Origin: Bacillota bacterium
Lineage (GTDB): Bacteria > Bacillota > Sulfobacillia > Sulfobacillales > Sulfobacillaceae
Assembly (NCBI GenBank): GCA_021784595.1
Contig: JAJYHT010000035.1
Span: forward strand, 37,651-101,650
Direction of reading: 5' to 3'
Length of the DNA: 64,000 nt
Shown one piece after another: positions 19,701 to 26,948 of this stretch. The notes beneath the pieces are model-generated. The model did not search any database and had not been told where the DNA came from. It saw only the letters and a program-made list of their open reading frames with translations. Numbering within the stretch: the stretch's first letter is position 1; the number at the start of each line of letters is the position of its first letter. A program made the position numbers and the translations under genes.

Positions 19701-19839
19701 GCTGGAATTAACGGACACACCGGTGTCGATGAGCGCCTTTTGCAGCCACTGTGGAATCGCCCATTATTCCCACTTACTAGCGTATTTTCCGAACATTGCG
19801 GAGCGGGTGCGTTCGCTCAAGAGCACCGGTAGGAGGTAG
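16657..19839 (+). CDS. Tyrosine recombinase 3 (TnpB/RitC-like) with a C-terminal array of HTH-like repeats
   Basis: 1060 residues, far longer than usual TnpB (about 630). Recombinase part: R225/226 (SGRRISELLLLP), K261 (NTKTG), H362-x-x-R365 (HQGRHTLAHKAY), H388 (DHLGHRR), Y402; then a Cys-rich knot (HYGHCC, GPC, DPC, GC). From about residue 635 there are eight degenerate repeats of 51-61 residues with the pattern hydrophobic-A-x3-x3-V-S/T-x3-L-x3-P-x-I/W, for example LAKRADVTYTTLLRHYPDI. The same module opens the next protein. The frame is open from TTG 16633, but GTG 16657 has AAAGGAGG at ideal distance. It overlaps recombinase 2 by 44 nt. Confidence 0.85.
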   Translation: MDQLHQPEAVDRVDSASAGSQRLPFPYEEDQWDLAYRATTAATPGASIVNFATLPETWKADVKAFVADGVLGRNLSNGWAQSTMSCLRLLIDLAVERHGQETGPEALNQQDARRVEEYIRSSGRVRGRGTIQVIAEFADFVRSHRLGEPKRFRPDPHVVPTQPKRKTYSEGWERVIPDEVSSALLQAVKSRWEVLKVENRPVRGGRLRSEELYLGVVVLLLFSGRRISELLLLPRECLRELTSRELEQTGPGIWLVHHNTKTGTGLDEAFIPEPAAEMVRDAVMRIQVLTQGLAAISGLDLLFITNAQAGALNVGTIRGVSSNAFRLWLNGRMTEDGQVLRPGFIHRADIRYMGEYYPIDPHQGRHTLAHKAYMGGADYAQVSDHLGHRRTRAGLNPMTGVYIHGEQDAVRQILDHADRGRLVGKAAPLVENRSAVISVEPKDVAIYQEQGMLVLPTHYGHCCLPAASGPCVTGDPCWIGPQGDGCDYALYTPESQAALEKDRELLQHQVTELADREPRHPRLGQLQARVARINQVLHEIKVAMETDPTDSLPMFSPRAGITPNEPELVPGLPPPVGRRLKWRRREAALKSGAGFPPYRGPRLEGTRHSVPVLLPMPTEWRQRAETFLAELESGTHPLAPSIFARRLRIPFRAFLQAPDIIERLRRHNTRYAPVAEGRMETRLGELRDQNLLASYREFAGLRGVSLRTLFLRHPNWCRRLAEHNRAIRRNHTRLLAEQRLAELEESQTPEPLWMFAKVLGRDRSWLRRELPDVVSRLVHHNQCMGLKGAHIPKSERIAAIRQEYEGAKRLGLALSAQDLAGRCHVSVDTIRRHCPEILQEMRGPSAHERLNTAWDVLEKLDEVLDVARIAQTAQTSINWITQQGALWQEKVAEHNRKVHIRQLERTWERYAAQSERWSAKRFAEEAGLTYGEFRTQFPGWNARVVAVPKDDATRRHLEQLLEEVRMSDQIVSPVTLAKRADVTYTTLLRHYPDIYGALRDHAMEFRPRIEAYLAELELTDTPVSMSAFCSHCGIAHYSHLLAYFPNIAERVRSLKSTGRR

Positions 19840-19841
19840 TC

Positions 19842-20333
19842 GTGGCCAATAACCGAAAAATCAACGGCAAGACCACTGAACAAAGACTGCGCGAGGAGTT
19901 GCAACGAATAAAACAGACCCGCGAAGCGGTGACGGTGGCGGAGTTCGCACGACGAGCGCGGGTGAGCTATGCGTCGCTGACCCATGACTATAGGGAAATT
20001 GCTGACGAGGTGCGTCGCCTTCGTGATGCGGGAAAACCGTTACCGAGTCCGTCACCAGTCACGTTGCCGCGGAAGCGGCATCCAGATCTCGTAGAGGCCA
20101 GTACCCTTATCGGACAGCTAAGGCAGCAAATTGTGAACCTAGCCAGTGAAGTATCAAATCTACAGGAAGATCGCGATCGATGGCAGAGGCGAGCTCAACG
20201 GCTGATGGTCGAGGAGAACCACAATGAGCTCTTACGAGGGATCATCGCGACGCTGTCTAATGATTTGGCCTGCGAGACCGACCAGCGAATGCTGCTCCGC
20301 CTGATCGAGGAGGCCAAACCTCAGAATACCTAG
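19842..20333 (+). CDS. TnpC-like transposition accessory protein
   Basis: 163 residues. The N-terminal HTH-like module (VAEFARRARVSYASLTHDY) matches the repeats in the end of the upstream recombinase. A central heptad-rich coiled coil (about residues 85-125) follows, then an acidic C-terminal helix. This layout fits the small DUF6262/TnpC proteins of Tn554-family elements, which influence frequency and orientation of insertion. GTG 19842 follows GGAGGTAG, 2 nt after the previous stop. No recombinase motifs. Confidence 0.75.
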   Translation: MANNRKINGKTTEQRLREELQRIKQTREAVTVAEFARRARVSYASLTHDYREIADEVRRLRDAGKPLPSPSPVTLPRKRHPDLVEASTLIGQLRQQIVNLASEVSNLQEDRDRWQRRAQRLMVEENHNELLRGIIATLSNDLACETDQRMLLRLIEEAKPQNT

Positions 20334-20530
20334 ACGTGGTGGGTCGTCGGTGGATGGGACGAATCACCAACTTAGTGACCGGCAGTCTTTAGTCCTAACA
20401 TCGATCGCCGGCATGAGTGGAAACATGCCCTTCACATCTCGACTTGCCATTCGATGAAATGTAATGCTAACATCTTCTATAGATCTGCTATATTATGTGT
20501 ATTATGTGCTATTTTGGAGGTGGTAACTTC

Positions 20531-21756
20531 GTGGATATGGATAAAGCAGCTACGATAGCCAGATTGAATCGGGTATTTAGCCCAAGTGCGCCAGTAGACG
20601 ATGCTACCTTGTTCGCAGGACGTTCCCTTCAAATCAATCAGTTGTTGAGCTTGCGGGTCAGCGCGGTCAACACGCGATCATCTTTGGGGAACGCGGCGTC
20701 GGGAAGACTTCTCTGGCAAATATATTGTCCCCGGTACTTAGAAGCGCTGATCTGCCGCATGTCGCTGTGCGGGTAAACTGCGATGCTTCTGATGATTTTC
20801 AGAGCATTTGGACCAAGGTTTTCGCGAATATCTCTATTACCATTGAAAAGAAGACGCCGGGATTTGTGCCACAGTCTCAATCGGTTGTCTATCCTCTCAG
20901 CGAACTAGCCAGTACCGCTTATTCTCCAGATGTCATAAGGCTCACCTTGTCCCGTCTTGCGGTACCCGTGGTCGTAATCATTGACGAGTTGGACCGTCTG
21001 CCTCGGCGTCGTTCCGACATCTCGCGCCTGTTTGCTGATACCGTCAAGAGCCTTTCTGATCACAGTTCGCCTGTCACGCTCGTGTTGGTTGGTGTAGCGG
21101 ACTCTGTTAGCGATTTGCTGGCGGAACACCATTCGGTGGAACGTGCTCTTGTGCAGATCCACATGCCCCGTATGAGACACGCTGAGCTACAGGAAATTAT
21201 CACTAAAGGGGCCACCGTCCTCGGTATCGGCCTGGATGACGATCTTCCTGAGGTTTTTGCCCAACTCTCTATGGGGTTCCCGTATTTTACGCATCTTCTT
21301 GCTCACCACACATTTTCGGAGGCTATCCAAAATGGCTCAGACAAAGTCACGCTCGCGCACCTTGGGGCGGCCATGGTGATAGAGTTGAACAACGCTGAAC
21401 ACAGCGTTGTTCAACTCTATCACCGTGCGACCGATACAACGCGACCGGGAACCCTCTTTGAACCGGTGCTATTGGCTTGCGCGCTATGCGACGTGGATGA
21501 CATGGGATTTTTCACGGCGCGGGCCGTTCGCGATAAGCTAACAGCCGTCACAAGACGCAAATATGATATCTCCAGCTTTTCGAGACACCTCAATGCGTTC
21601 TGCCATTCCCGGGGACCGATATTGGGGCAAAATGGCGTCCGACGGAAGTTCCGTTTTCTTAATCCGTTGATGCAGCCGTATATCATTCTCCGCGCCTTGT
21701 CCTACAATCTCCTAGATTTGAATGGGCTCATCTCGAACGCGAAGGAGTCCTCCTAA
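20531..21756 (+). pseudogene. AAA+ (ORC1/AAA_16-like) ATPase with a frameshift before the Walker A motif
   Basis: The gene starts at GTG 20531 behind GGAGG. The N-terminal frame reads to FAGRSLQINQ at about 20640, then homology continues one frame over: VVELAGQRGQHAIIFGE, the P-loop GERGVGKTS, and the remainder to 21756 including Walker B (VVVIIDELDRL) and a C-terminal winged-helix-like region. One missing base around 20630-20650 explains it. Outside that point the frame is clean, so it may be a recent mutation, a sequencing error or programmed frameshifting. As transposon cargo it may act with the AlbA_2 gene downstream. Confidence 0.75.
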
Positions 21757-22069
21757 CTGTCTCCGGTGCGGTGCCAGCGAACGAAAGTGGCACAAGGGGT
21801 GGCAAGATTCATGGAGCACATGATGCTATCCGAGGCGACGTCGCATGAAGAGGAGGATGTTAAGCACGGCGTCGCAATATGTCCGGTAGCATTCGGCGAC
21901 GTTTTGGGTTAATCAGTCCGTCGCGATATTCTTGACGACGAAAAAGACATCGTTTCTTCCCGATTATAGGCTTCTGCGATCCGGGGGACCGAACTGTGGG
22001 GGAGACGTGGGAAAACCATCAAACGTTGGTATTCATTTTACTATAGCAATGAGGGAGGATTTTATTCTA
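21757..22069. other. Gap between the two cargo genes
   Basis: No convincing gene. A 33-codon frame (ATG 21811, after AAGGGGTGG) ending at 21912 is the only candidate and is too short to support. The AlbA_2 frame is technically open from 21932, but its ribosome binding site lies at 22053-22058. Confidence 0.5.
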
Positions 22070-23350
22070 ATGGTAAGCAAAGAGCAAATCGTACAATGGG
22101 TGGCGGACGGTGAAACTGACAATGTAGACTTCAAGGCCCCGATGCCCTTCAAGGAGTCCCATCGGGCGGAAATAGCCAAGGACATTATTGCGCTCTGTAA
22201 TACCAAGGATGGAGGCGTCCTGTTGATCGGCGTGGAGGACGAGCCAGCGGTAATCGTTGGTGTCCCCGACATTGACGCAAGGACGTGGGAAGCGACGAAA
22301 ATCCACGATTATTTGCGCCGACACGCCGATCCTGTTCCTGTTGTCCGCGTGGAAAAGGTGGATGTGGATGGTAGACGGGTGGTTGTAGTCATCGTAAACG
22401 AATTTTCCGGACAGCCAGTGGTTACCACACGGGATTCAGCCGCTTTCGTGGAGGCATCGGTTCTTATGAGGCAGGGTGTGTCATCCAAACCTATCGCGTC
22501 CGCAGATGCAATGCGCGACTTGTTGGAGCGAGCCATTCGACGGCGGGCGGATCAGTTGGTCATAACTTTGGGTAAGGTTATCCGAGGCGACGATCCTGTT
22601 CCGCACCAATCCCCGAGTTACGACGCGGAGCTAGCTGTCATTGCGCCGTTGCGAGCGACGACGGCCGCAGATCGGAATGGTCAGTCGTTGGGTTGGTGGC
22701 AAGTCTCTGCGTTTCCTCAACATGAGGTTGCAGTGACGATGACCCAGGTCAAACGTCTAGAATTGTGGAGGACTGCCTCCGTGAACTTTCGCGGGGGAGG
22801 AATGCCGTATTGGGACCCCGCCCAGTGGTGTGTTCGCCACAGTGACGGCCAGACGCGACTCCAGTATCAGCTCGTTGCACCTCCGCGCCAAGAGGCGTGG
22901 GTGGCATTTGACTCTGGAGTATTTGGCATGGTGCGAGCGATGCCGGAAGATTTATGGGGTCAAGTTGGGTGGGCAACTAATCCGAATACTCTAATGGACA
23001 TTGTAGAGACCATTAGTTACTTAACCGAAATGCACCTGTTCTTCCTGAGATACTTCCAAACGCTCGCTTACGACGGGGGAATTCGTATCGAGGTCCTGTT
23101 AGGCAATTTAGCGGGACGTTCGCTGACGTCGACTGAAGGGTTCTTTATGCCATCCCTAATGGGCGCCAGGTCGTACAGTGACACTTTCCAATACGCATAC
23201 GAAGTGGACATGGCGGAAATGCCTTCCCGCGTTCTGCAACTTGTAGTCGGGACGGCCGTGCGGTTGTTTGAGTTGTTTAATTGGGATAACGAGGGGCTTA
23301 TACAGCAAAAGGCGATAGAGCAGATCAGTCGTGCTGGATATCGGCTTTAA
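22070..23350 (+). CDS. AlbA_2/Schlafen-type putative DNA-binding protein
   Basis: 426 residues. The first ~130 form an AlbA_2 (formerly AAA_4/Schlafen) domain: the DNVDFKAPMPF strand, IAKDIIALCNTKDGGVLLIGV and DPVPVVRVEKV. Such domains occur in regulators, nucleases and phage-defence proteins. The C-terminal ~280 residues are not recognised and contain many aromatics. The start at 22070 has GGGAGG 11 nt upstream. It is the last gene before the right-end repeat at 23509, hence probable transposon cargo, possibly paired with the AAA ATPase. Confidence 0.75.
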   Translation: MVSKEQIVQWVADGETDNVDFKAPMPFKESHRAEIAKDIIALCNTKDGGVLLIGVEDEPAVIVGVPDIDARTWEATKIHDYLRRHADPVPVVRVEKVDVDGRRVVVVIVNEFSGQPVVTTRDSAAFVEASVLMRQGVSSKPIASADAMRDLLERAIRRRADQLVITLGKVIRGDDPVPHQSPSYDAELAVIAPLRATTAADRNGQSLGWWQVSAFPQHEVAVTMTQVKRLELWRTASVNFRGGGMPYWDPAQWCVRHSDGQTRLQYQLVAPPRQEAWVAFDSGVFGMVRAMPEDLWGQVGWATNPNTLMDIVETISYLTEMHLFFLRYFQTLAYDGGIRIEVLLGNLAGRSLTSTEGFFMPSLMGARSYSDTFQYAYEVDMAEMPSRVLQLVVGTAVRLFELFNWDNEGLIQQKAIEQISRAGYRL

Positions 23351-23508
23351 AAGAGCGGGCCCCGAAAATCTGTTGCAGGGAAATTGAACCCGTCTAATGC
23401 CATAGAGGCCGCCCATCGATTTGTCGCGGAATCTGCCCGTAACGTCGACTATTGTACCTGTGGAGTTTGCTGTGGAACGTTAACGGCATAGCGTAGACAT
23501 GCCAAACA

Positions 23509-23556
23509 ACCTGTGTATTATAGAATGATCACAACACCTAAGAAGTGCTAGGTCGG
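23509..23556 (+). repeat. Right-end composite repeat, copy 1
   Basis: ACCTGTGTA, 16 nt of unrelated sequence, then ACACCTAAGAAGTGCTAG. Copy 2 at 27543-27585 has the same two blocks at the same 25-nt start-to-start distance. Each copy is followed about 100 bp later by a strong hairpin. Interpreted as transposon-end recombinase sites. Confidence 0.65.
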
Positions 23557-23606
23557 GTGACGCTGAACATCCTAAAGACAGCTCTATGACCGTTGTGTTT
23601 ACTGTT

Positions 23607-23646
23607 AGAGGGATATGTGATGAACACATATCCCTCTTGTTATTTG
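23607..23646 (+). terminator. Intrinsic terminator-like hairpin
   Basis: Perfect 13-bp stem AGAGGGATATGTG / CACATATCCCTCT with loop ATGAA, followed by TTGTTATTT. It could terminate the AlbA_2 transcript. Confidence 0.8.
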
Positions 23647-23865
23647 CGGGTGATTGATAACAAGCCTTAGAATAATACGAAACACGTTGTAATTAGAAGG
23701 ATCGAAATTCGTGTAAACACTTATAAGCGAATACGCATGGATGCCAGGGGGGTAGATCCTTGTGGGCGCAATAACGTTGCAATGGATAGCTGTGCCACTA
23801 TCGTCAGGAGAAGTCCGATTTAAAGGAATTTACTACCCTCTTGAAATTTAATCCAGAGCCAATGA

Positions 23866-24759
23866 TTGGGTAGATATATGGGGACACCATGGTATCGTTA
23901 TTGTTTATGGGCTACGATTTCAAGCGAACTGTGCCGGTCAAAGAATCAGTTTTCTACCGCCAAGTGTATGTATGATGCGTTGTTTGAGGGTCACGACTTA
24001 ACGAAAGGAGGTGGATTTGTTCACCAGAAGAAATCGGGATTAGATATGGATGAGTTCCACCATGTTCTCCGGACGTTAGGGTATAGTACTTTTCAGGAAA
24101 CTGGCACCATTGAATACGACAAGGACACAGTAATTCGATTCATACAAAAGGCAGGAGTAATGGCAGGCATTCGAAAATACCACGAGCATTTGTTTTTGGA
24201 TGACGTTCTCGTTAGTGTTCCGTTGTTTACGGTAGAAGGTAACTACTACAAATGGAAGCACAAGGCCATGCAAGAATATTTTGCCCAATATATCTGCGCC
24301 GATGCGAAGGCGCATCAGGAAACGATATTGATGAACATGTACCGCAGCGCCCATTTGGCACTCTACATCCATGTGCTCGACCTGTGCTATAAAACCTTTC
24401 GGGCTACCATCGTTCATCAAGTTCTCCAAAAGATGGTGGCCCACTATTAGTCGGCTTTTTGCGGCACCGTATTCGAGCACATCGATTCCGAAGAGCTCAA
24501 ATCCAGACGGGAGTGGACTTTCAATAGGACCATTGTCATACTCCCTGAATCTGCCATCGAATATGTCTTCGGATCACGAGACAATCTGGTAAGCAGGTTT
24601 CCGGAGTTGGGTTCGGAGACATTATCTGATCTATGGCATAAAAGCCTATTCCTAGTTGGAGAGGAAGTCTCGGACTTCATACTGGAGCATCCCAAAGCGT
24701 TGTTGATCGACATGTTGGGAGACAAACAGGCAAGGTTCCTGGTTCCTGCGGCCCCCTAG
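23866..24759 (+). pseudogene. C-terminal relic of a NACHT/STAND-type ATPase, with an internal TAG
   Basis: The frame contains YYKWKHKAMQEYFAQYIC, the F-x-H-x3-QEYF-A-x-Y-I motif that closes the helical region after NACHT domains in bacterial NLR-like defence proteins. A TAG at 24448-24450 interrupts it, but the same frame continues open to TAG 24757 with plausible sequence (EHIDSEELKSRREW, DLWHKSLFLVGEEVSDFIL). No P-loop or NACHT domain exists upstream, where frame 1 is closed by TGA at 23863. It is therefore truncated at the 5' end and nonsense-mutated: probably a dead antiphage gene. Confidence 0.6.
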
Positions 24760-24784
24760 TCCTCCTCCTGTAAATCAAAGGTGC

Positions 24785-25273
24785 AAATTATTCGTCGACG
24801 GCTATATAGGCGGATGGGATCTTCCAACTCATTGCACACTTACCAACAGTGACTTTACCACTGTCAATCAACATCTTCAAAGTCATGGACCCTCGTTTAT
24901 CATCGAGCGATGTCAAGACGAACTTCAACGCATTGAGGAGGAGTTGGCAGAGCCCATTCGTTCCAATTTCTCTGTGGTCCCACGTTTTGCCCGACGGGCA
25001 TGGACGTCGGAGGAGCGCGAGCACCTCATTGCCATACTCAACGAAGAATGGTGGACCTGGCGCGCGTGGCACGACCGTGGGACGGACCATGGTCGGACAC
25101 CTGATCTGTTAACGGTTACCGCATCGTATCTGTGCTGGAAAGAAACCGTGCGGCCTTAAGAGATCAACGTCCTCACCGTTGCGGACGTAGACGTCGGCGT
25201 AGGGAGACTCCGATTACATGCGCCGAATAAGAATGAGTATCTTCTCGAATTGCAAAGCCCTGCTTCGAACTGA
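24785..25273 (+). pseudogene. Relic of a recombinase-2 homologue
   Basis: In one frame, SEEREHLIAILNEEWWTW corresponds to SHEQWDELDRILSEEWFAL of recombinase 2. TVRP-stop-EINVLTVADV corresponds to GVRSAEINRLTVDDI, and LRLHAPNKNEYLLEL to LRVHAPNKAEDLIPI. The TAA at 25157-25159 sits two residues after the catalytic Arg. The segment ends at TGA 25271, before the tyrosine box, so it cannot be functional. It shows that a second transposon of the same type once lay here. Confidence 0.75.
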
Positions 25274-25275
25274 CC

Positions 25276-25551
25276 TTGCCAGAGGTTCAGGAATGGCAGA
25301 ATAACTTTGAGGAGATCCCTCATCGTCTTGCTCGCATCGAAAGGCAGGAGTGGTTGAAGGGGCTGAAGGAAGTGTCGTTTGCTTCGGATGCTTTTATACC
25401 GTTTAGAGACAATTTGGACCGAGCAAGCCAAAGTGGAGTCAGAGATGTAGTTCAGACGGGGCATTCTTTAAGAGACATAGAAGTCATTCGAGCAGCTGAA
25501 GAATATGGTATGGTCATGTTCTTTTCAGGGCTGCGTTTGTTCCATCATTGA
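25276..25551 (+). CDS. Small unrecognised ORF, possibly a frameshifted continuation of the relic
   Basis: 91 codons from TTG 25276, with no good ribosome binding site. The start FELTLPEVQEWQ is in the frame next to the recombinase relic and could be its shifted continuation. The rest (KEVSFASDAFIPFRD, RDIEVIRAAEEYGMVMFF) is not recognised. Confidence 0.3.
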   Translation: MPEVQEWQNNFEEIPHRLARIERQEWLKGLKEVSFASDAFIPFRDNLDRASQSGVRDVVQTGHSLRDIEVIRAAEEYGMVMFFSGLRLFHH

Positions 25552-25746
25552 TGGACATAAACGGACAGTTCTTCAACAAACGGGGGGCATTAACGGGCTG
25601 GGTAGTGATTCAGCCTAATGTTCCGTAAATTTAGTCCGGGGTGGCCTGATAATACATTTGGGAGCAGATGTCTGACAAGCACTGCCGGAACGCAGTATGC
25701 GTGGTAGGCAGTGCTTGGTCGAGCAGGGCGACTGCATCCATCGAAA

Positions 25747-25989
25747 TTACTCGGTGTAAAAAACTCGTCGAATTTCTTCGTCGGTCAGATAGTTTGCTGC
25801 TTGGCGGGCAATGGCACGGATTGTTCCGGTGTCCAATAATGAGTGATTGGGGACAACCATGATTTGGCGTCCGGATGGAGTCGAACGCACCAACTTCATA
25901 TGGCTTCCTCGCTGGCGATCAACGGCGAAGCCCAACGGCTGCAATAAAGCGACCAGCGCTGCGCCGGAGCATCGACGGAGTCTAGGCAT
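25747..25989 (-). CDS. hicA: HicA-type toxin (mRNA interferase)
   Basis: 80 residues with the double-stranded RNA-binding-like HicA fold: ALVALLQPLGFAVDRQRGSH (catalytic His in GSH), then VVPNHSLLDTGTIRAIARQA. HicA cleaves translated mRNAs. The start at 25989 overlaps the end of hicB by 8 nt, so antitoxin and toxin are co-translated with the antitoxin first, the reverse of the common hicA-hicB order. Confidence 0.85.
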   Translation of the reverse strand: MPRLRRCSGAALVALLQPLGFAVDRQRGSHMKLVRSTPSGRQIMVVPNHSLLDTGTIRAIARQAANYLTDEEIRRVFYTE

Positions 25990-26215
25990 AATCGGGTTCC
26001 AGCTCGATCATCACGACAATCGAGGGATTAGGCGCAAGGTTCCAGGCGGCCAAATCCTCACCGTCCAGCATCAATCCCACGGCCTCGCGCAAGTTACTCA
26101 AACTTTCCTCGACGGTGGCACCCTGCGTGACCACCGGAAAATCCACGCACTCGGCCACGTAACCCGATTCGTCACCGGACCGAATCACCGCTTGAATGGT
26201 ATGACGGGGTTTCAT
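25982..26215 (-). CDS. hicB: HicB-type antitoxin
   Basis: 77 residues in the partial RNase H-like HicB fold: IRSGDESGYVAECVDFPVVT, followed by the GATVEESLSNLREAVGLML helix. No C-terminal DNA-binding domain is evident, so autoregulation may be weak or rely on the complex. The frame is open from 26266, but ATG 26215 has GAGGGAG at proper distance. It neutralises the HicA encoded immediately downstream. Confidence 0.85.
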   Translation of the reverse strand: MKPRHTIQAVIRSGDESGYVAECVDFPVVTQGATVEESLSNLREAVGLMLDGEDLAAWNLAPNPSIVVMIELEPDYA

Positions 26216-26439
26216 GACGCGCTCCCTCCTCTCTCTCATTATGCCACCAAGGGTCGCCGGTTCCAAGTTCCGCAGAAGATATCGAGCCTCATCATTATCG
26301 CTTCTGGGGGCGAGTGTGCATGAGGCTTGATTAGCATTGTGCGGGCGTTAGGCACCGTGCGCTGCAAGGACGGCGCAGGATTCCGCCCCAGGAACTCGCA
26401 TAACTAACGTCTAAGAATGTCATGGGAGGTTCTCGCCTC

Positions 26440-26738
26440 ATGTCACACTCATTGGCCAACAAGGTGGCTGTGATTACCGGAGCGAATCGCGGGATTGGCC
26501 GCGCCATTGCGCATGGATACGCCGGTGCTGGAGCGACGGTCGTGTGTAGAGCAGGACATAGATGAAGTAGCGGCAGATATTCAGGCGGCCGGCGGTCATG
26601 CTGTGGCCATGCCTTGCGATGTGACAGATGTGATGGCTGTCGACGTCTTGTTTCGGCAGGTCGCCGAGATCTATGGCGGCCTTGACATCGCGATACTGAA
26701 CGCCGGAATCGACGCCGAGCATACCCGTGTTGAGGGTT
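26440..26738 (+). pseudogene. Truncated, frameshifted short-chain dehydrogenase
   Basis: ATG 26440 behind GGGAGGT begins a classical [21 protein letters not shown] (TGxxxGIG cofactor loop). After GATVV (about 26545) the frame closes. Homology resumes one frame over with [24 protein letters not shown] and DIAILNAGI (NAG motif). It stops at 26736-26738, before the catalytic Ser-Tyr-Lys, seven bases before the recombinase-1 relic begins. The 3' half was probably lost at that junction. Confidence 0.8.
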
Positions 26739-26744
26739 GAAAAC

Positions 26745-26948
26745 ATGGACGTGAACCTGAAATGGGTGACGCTGGACAACGGCATTCGATTTCGATTCCG
26801 CGCTCCAACTTCGCAATCGGGCGATTTTTGAGCTGTTGTTGGGTGGGGCCAAGCGTTTACGGGCGTTGTTGCGCCTCCGCACTGACGACATCTTTGGGAC
26901 CGAGCGGACGATACTGGTTCTACCTGCTCACCGCCGAGGATTGGCAAG
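26745..26948 (+). pseudogene. Internally deleted relic of a recombinase-1 homologue
   Basis: MDVNLKWVTLDNGIRFR matches the start of recombinase 1 (MYVSLEWVTLSDGVRFR). About 170 codons are missing, and the match resumes in another frame with QLRNRAIFELLLGGAKRLRA and DDIFGTERTILV (compare recombinase 1 residues 188-226). No HxxR or tyrosine box remains. Together with 24785-25273 it documents a decayed copy of the same transposon type. Confidence 0.8.

Larger units (their letters stand above)
13936..23556 (+). mobile_element. Tn554/RIT-like transposon with four transposition genes and two cargo genes
   Basis: Tandem genes encode three different tyrosine recombinases and a TnpC-like protein, with ATGA, 44-nt and 2-nt junctions. 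They are followed by an AAA ATPase gene and an AlbA_2/Schlafen-type gene. The direct repeat ACCTGTGTAT occurs at 13936-13945 (before the first recombinase) and at 23509-23518 (after the last cargo gene), the best candidates for the element ends. The left end sits directly behind the nrdJ terminator. Exact borders are inferred and need an empty-site comparison. Confidence 0.65.
23351..23865. other. Gene-free stretch holding the element's right end
   Basis: No coding frame is supported. It holds a TACCTGTGG copy at 23455-23463, the composite repeat at 23509-23556 and the hairpin at 23607-23637. The remainder up to 23865 is AT-richer and shows nothing recognisable. Confidence 0.6.

Noticed and set aside
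24448..24450. In-frame TAG considered as a recoded (pyrrolysine) codon
   Set aside because: The gene is also truncated at its 5' end and sits among relics, and no catalytic position is involved, so decay is the simpler reading.
25157..25159. TAA in the recombinase relic considered as a gene boundary
   Set aside because: Alignment with recombinase 2 runs straight through it in the same frame.
26540..26570. TGA in the SDR fragment considered as a selenocysteine codon
   Set aside because: Homology continues in a different frame after it, and no catalytic Cys is expected there; it is a frameshift.
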